This document shows, piece by piece, positions 7,601 to 10,408 of a stretch of 10,408 nt of DNA. Positions within the stretch are counted from its first letter, which is position 1, and each line of letters opens with the position of its first letter. Origin of the DNA: Trachelipus rathkii (Eukaryota; Arthropoda; Malacostraca; Isopoda; Trachelipodidae); contig JABUQX010053527.1 of NCBI GenBank assembly GCA_015478945.1, positions 1 to 10,408 of the forward strand. The letters are read 5' to 3'. The notes under the pieces are model-generated. The model was given only the letters and a program-made list of their open reading frames with translations. It was not told the DNA's origin and ran no database searches. Both the position numbers and the translations under genes were made by a program.

Positions 7601-8918
7601 GTTTTTATACCATTGAAAAGTCATTAAGGGGGCGGGTGTGAATATGAGGTTTAAAGGTTTTTTTAAGAGGGAAGATAGGAAGTGAAACGTAGAGTTCTTG
7701 GAAAGATATTTCCTAATGTGGTTTGAGAGAACTTGAGGAGAGGGAAGAATTTCGAATTAAGGGACGTGCTAGGATTGTAGTACTCCTGTTAGCTTTCATG
7801 CCTTTATGGAGATCTGCGGGAGGTAAAGAAATTTTTGAATTGGAGGTAGAAATCAAGTTCAGGTTAAGAGTATGGCGGAGGAACATATTAGGAAAGAACG
7901 TAAAAAAAAGGAAAAGGAGTACAATTTATTAGTGTTCTACATATGATGAAGACAACCATGGATTTAAAGTAAGGGTTGTGATTAGTTTCTGATAAATAGA
8001 ATGTGAAATGTTAGAGTGACCAAGTCACTGAATATCTAAAAACGGTAAGGTTTGTTTTTTGATGAGTGTGCAATGTTTAATTAGTAGTGGCTAGGGTTAT
8101 GAATTAAAGTATGATTGAGTTATAGGAAGGAACAGCAGCAAAAATATGTCCTACGTAGCGAATGACCATTTTGTGCAAAATAAAGGAGGTGAGAAGATAT
8201 GGTATATAAAATGATCCATGAAAAGGATTACTAAAGTAGAGAAGAGGGGAGCCATACTAAGACCAGAGTTGTTTGAAGAAAGAATTTAAATTCGAAGAAA
8301 TTGTGGTCAAGATGAGGTTAATAAGTTGCTTGCAAGAAGGAAGATATTGAAAATTAAAATGGTTTTCAACTAATGATGCTTCAAAAGTAGGAGGCAAAGG
8401 GAAGGACAGATGTTGAAGAGTGATAAACGAACATTCAAATAAGAATGTGAGTAAAGGGTTAATATTTGGGATTGTCTAACTGAAATCTTTCCATTTTGGA
8501 TAAGTGTTAATTAGAAATGTTTAAAAGGGGTTTTAGTTTTGAGAGGACTGCCTTTAGAAGGTTGTAAGTATGTGGGGAAAAAAAAAGTGTCAGATGTGAT
8601 ATGATGGGATCTGAAGAAGGGGTAAGATTAGTATGTTTTTCTAGGGAGACCATAAAATTTTTAGAGAATTCTGAATTTATAAGATAAGATCGTTGTTGGA
8701 GGTGGAAAACAGAAGATGATTTTAGGTGCGGATTAATAGAAATTTGAGTTTAAGGGATTTTAGTAAGGGGAGTAAGTTTGTTACAAAAGAAAGGTTCTAC
8801 ATTTTGGATTAATCATGGTGTGAGAATAACAATCGTATTGGCCTATGTCTAGCGTGTAACAAGTGATATTCCTATATAATTTGTAGGTGATTTAAAGCGA
8901 GGTAAATATCAGAGTTGA
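7600..8918 (+). pseudogene. Decayed Ty3/gypsy-like retrotransposon pol (RT, RNase H, integrase end)
   Basis: This looks like the remains of a retrotransposon polyprotein that once copied element RNA into DNA and integrated it. Short motifs appear in family order. MPLWRSAGG at 7798-7824 resembles the RT motif around MPFGL. A Y-I-D-like block at 7938-7953 needs one extra base removed to resemble the YxDD catalytic site. N-D-A-S-K-V-G at 8372-8392 resembles the RNase H TDAS start, and in the same frame L-K-S-F-H-F-G (8480-8500) resembles a later RNase H block. H-F-G (8800-8808), Y-W-P (8836-8844) and R-G-K-Y-Q (8898-8912) resemble the integrase zinc-finger region. The spacings are roughly right. 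Many stops and at least two frame changes show it is dead, and the expected cysteines are missing. The integrase core should follow but composition changes at ~8920, so the copy is truncated. The longest open run is 7723-7929. BEL/Pao or DIRS-like origin is less likely but not excluded. Confidence 0.45.
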
Positions 8919-9054
8919 TTTTTTAGTGTTAACATAAAGTATTACTTAATAATCCCTAATAAAAATCAAATATAAAAATTGATAGTCCTTAAGACTTCCA
9001 ATTTCAAAACAATGAAAAATTGTGTGAAAGGATTCTCTTTCTGTACGAGAAACA

Positions 9055-9408
9055 TCAAATCTGAGCCAAGTAGAATCTTCGGTCTATAATTAATAATTCG
9101 ATATTATCCGGTTTTGAAAATTTAGTCCAATCACTGTTATAAAATATTTTATCAAACTTTTTTTTAAGATTTCTTCTTTTAATATTAACCTGAAGATCCT
9201 TCTTATTATGCGCATAATCCAGAAGTTTAGAGAAATGATCCAGGGAGTCAGGAAATTGAAGATACTAATGGTGTTGGAAGTTCTTAAAGTCATTAGAGCA
9301 AATTCTAAAGGCTTGTTTTATTTCCTGTTTAATATTATTTATCTTAGTAATTAGAATCTGTCTATAGATTTCTGGGAATGGTTCAGAAGTTCTTGAAAAG
9401 ATAGAATT
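9055..9408 (-). pseudogene. Protein-like relic frame, unknown family
   Basis: One minus-strand frame stays open for 118 codons except for a single TAG at 9265-9267. It is bounded by TAA at 9409-9411 upstream and TGA at 9055-9057 at the end. The translation is hydrophilic and rich in Lys, Asn, Asp, Phe and Gln, with a basic stretch K-R-R-N-L-K-K-K-F-D-K followed by I-F-Y-N-S-D-W-T-K. It looks more like a real soluble protein than the neighbouring frame, which opens at an ATG (9090-9293) and is hydrophobic and Ile/Leu/Arg-rich. I do not recognise the family. A retroelement structural protein (gag-like) or a host-gene fragment are both possible. It lies tail-to-tail with the pol-like relic on the + strand, so the two are not one simple transcript. 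Confidence 0.35.
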
Positions 9409-9430
9409 TTATATAAGAGTTATATGATCA

Positions 9431-9490
9431 GGTAAACGTTCGTTTACCAGATGCAAAACTAAGGAGAGAGGGAGAGGGGCACCTAGGTGC
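9431..9490. other. Two short near-perfect palindromes
   Basis: The sequence ggtaaacgttcgtttacc (9431-9448) is an 8-bp inverted repeat around tt. About 30 bases on, gcacctaggtgc (9479-9490) is a perfect 12-bp palindrome. They flank a purine-rich stretch. They could be termini or binding sites of an element, but nothing else supports that. Confidence 0.3.
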
Positions 9491-9589
9491 TATATTTCCC
9501 TATATGCAGGAACAAAAAGCTCTCAAACTCCTTTTGAATTACAAGGGAAAATACTGAGCGCGCTGAATGCCTAACAATGCTAACTTTAG

Positions 9590-9748
9590 TTAAAGATTCA
9601 AACTGAACGGATTGGGGACTTGTGGAAGCTGCCTTGAGAGGCCCCAGCCGAAGGGATTATTTTAGACGCCGCCGGACGAATCGGTCGTGTTGTCAGGATA
9701 TCATAGGCCAAAAGCCTGTAGGTTTCTAGCAAACATTATTATTATTAT
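9590..9748 (+). mobile_element. Possible 3' end of a non-LTR element with ATT tail
   Basis: A patch less AT-rich than its flanks (about 9605-9725) contains short GC-rich phrases such as gccgccggacg and a small hairpin aggc-caaaa-gcct (about 9707-9719). It ends in four ATT units (9735-9746). Many LINE clades end in a structured 3' region followed by a short simple-repeat tail, so a 5'-truncated LINE copy on the + strand fits. There is no coding evidence, and I found no flanking target-site duplication by eye. Confidence 0.35.
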
Positions 9749-10035
9749 ATCCAATTAACTTTGTCTATTCCATAATTAAGTACTTTCTGACCATTGTGAT
9801 TACGAAATTGATTATATCATCTGTCATATTATTATTTCACGTGCACAATTAATAAACTTCAAAAGCAGAAAAACCCTATTCTGATTTTCTAAATATAATT
9901 ACGTCTTTAGCTCATCTGAGTAATAACCTTAGATCAAATCTGGCGACAGCCCATAGTGACCTTACATCATTAGTATTAATTATTATAATTAAAAATCCCC
10001 TTCTGAACAGTGATCGACGGTGTGAAAAAAAAAAA
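9749..10035. other. AT-rich intergenic DNA, no gene recognised
   Basis: This is ordinary AT-rich sequence ending in an 11-A run (10025-10035). The minus-strand open frame nearby (9912-10103, 63 codons) has no recognisable content and is probably chance. Confidence 0.45.
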
Positions 10036-10196
10036 GTAATTGAATATACTGTGAAATTTTGTGAAGTGTTATCAAAAATTAACTGTGTAATCGTGCTATT
10101 CATTAATAACTGTGGAAAGTGATATCTGATAATAAATAATTTATAATAATACTGCTTGAAGAAATAAAGCGGTATTAGAAAAAAAAAAAAAAAAAA
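10036..10196 (+). mobile_element. Retrocopy-like 3' end: AATAAA plus poly(A)
   Basis: A canonical AATAAA (10163-10168) is followed after 10 bases by 18 consecutive A residues (10179-10196). Hexamer plus short gap plus A tract is the signature of a reverse-transcribed, polyadenylated RNA: a processed retrocopy or a poly(A)-tailed LINE or SINE. The body upstream is AT-rich with gtgaa/gtgtt-like phrases and no visible coding frame, so it would be mostly untranslated sequence. The left limit is uncertain; the 11-A run at 10025-10035 may be the end of an earlier insertion. Confidence 0.45.
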
Positions 10197-10335
10197 GAAG
10201 AAAAAAGAAATTTGAAACGCTTCAAATAACGAACTTTTTGCTCTCTGACAGCAAACTCAACCGAGCCTTTTAGTACTAAAACTTTGAAAAAAAAAAAAAA
10301 CTCTCTCAAGTACTTCTTTGTTCTGAAAAACAGAT
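10197..10335 (+). other. Possible 5' leader of the edge reading frame
   Basis: Sequence between the poly(A) tract and the candidate start codon. It contains a 14-A run (10287-10300) and is otherwise more balanced in composition, with a ctctct-type pyrimidine run on each side. An in-frame TGA at 10324-10326 closes the downstream frame on its 5' side. It could be the 5' untranslated region of a retroelement inserted next to, or in tandem with, the preceding poly(A) tail. Confidence 0.3.
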
Positions 10336-10408
10336 ATGGGAGCGAATAAGAAAACTACCCCGCGTCTTAAGGTGGGGAGAGGAAAACCCACTTCCCCCAA
10401 AGGCCAGT
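10336..10408 (+). CDS. Start of an open reading frame running off the window
   Basis: An ATG with G at -3 and G at +4 (gatATGG) opens 24 codons without a stop up to the edge. The first residues are M-G-A-N-K-K-T-T-P-R-L-K-V-G-R-G-K-P. The peptide is basic and rich in Lys, Arg, Pro, Thr and Gly, and base composition shifts sharply to higher G+C exactly where the frame begins. This fits a real N-terminus, such as ORF1 (nucleic-acid-binding protein) of a non-LTR retrotransposon or a nuclear host protein. The poly(A)-ended block just upstream makes a retroelement more likely. The frame is too short for family assignment, and chance is possible for 24 codons. Confidence 0.4.
   Translation, partial: MGANKKTTPRLKVGRGKPTSPKGQ

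Noticed and set aside
7723..8400. DIRS-like or BEL/Pao-like origin for the pol relic
   Set aside because: Some short phrases can be aligned to those families, but the integrase zinc-finger-like end argues against DIRS, and the RNase H and integrase spacing fits Ty3/gypsy better. Kept only as an alternative.
9912..10103. 63-codon minus-strand open frame
   Set aside because: Low-information AT-rich sequence, no recognisable motif, overlapping a candidate retrocopy on the other strand.
1..10408. A new multi-gene defence or biosynthetic system
   Set aside because: No set of intact adjacent genes exists in the window. All coding-like traces are decayed elements or an edge fragment.

Overview
This window looks like gene-poor, AT-rich eukaryotic nuclear DNA, most likely from an arthropod or another invertebrate. 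It has long (TA)n blocks, several families of decayed mini- and microsatellites, poly(A) tracts with an upstream AATAAA, a hAT-type transposon terminus and a decayed retroelement. I see no operon-like gene packing, ribosome binding sites, tRNA, rRNA or CRISPR array. The species cannot be fixed from the sequence. No intact protein gene lies inside the window. Most open frames are short stop-free runs in simple or AT-rich sequence.

Layout from left to right. Bases 1-635 are AT-rich single-copy-like DNA. Bases 636-720 are a small GC-rich island with two adjacent hairpins. Bases 721-2008 are AT-rich and featureless. Bases 2009-2250 are GT-rich and then AAT-rich low-complexity sequence. Bases 2280-2960 hold a degenerate tandem array of about four units, each about 150-200 bp, which themselves contain a short AAGCAGTAAAACA-type subrepeat. 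Bases 3212-3350 are a second, strongly GC-rich island with palindromes. Bases 3430-4800 are a patchwork of at least four kinds of degenerate short tandem repeat, in which one ~14-bp minisatellite and a GTGTAA-type block each appear twice. Three long AT blocks follow (4811-5004, 5855-6234, 6786-7067), with a hAT-like terminus at 5735-5780 between the first and second.

The right third is the most informative. Bases ~7600-8918 have an extreme excess of G over C on the + strand. They contain short peptide motifs in the order and approximate spacing of a Ty3/gypsy-like pol (reverse transcriptase, RNase H, integrase zinc finger), broken by many stops and frameshifts. I read this as an old retrotransposon relic cut off before the integrase core. 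Bases 9055-9408 hold a separate protein-like frame on the minus strand with one internal stop. Bases 9590-9748 look like the 3' end of a non-LTR element with an ATT tail. Bases ~10036-10196 end in AATAAA plus an 18-A tract, like a retrocopy or LINE 3' end. The last 73 bases (10336-10408) open a reading frame in a good initiation context that runs off the window and is the best candidate for a real coding start.

The genes do not work together as a system. The window reads as a graveyard of transposable elements and satellites, with possibly one new coding region beginning at its right edge.
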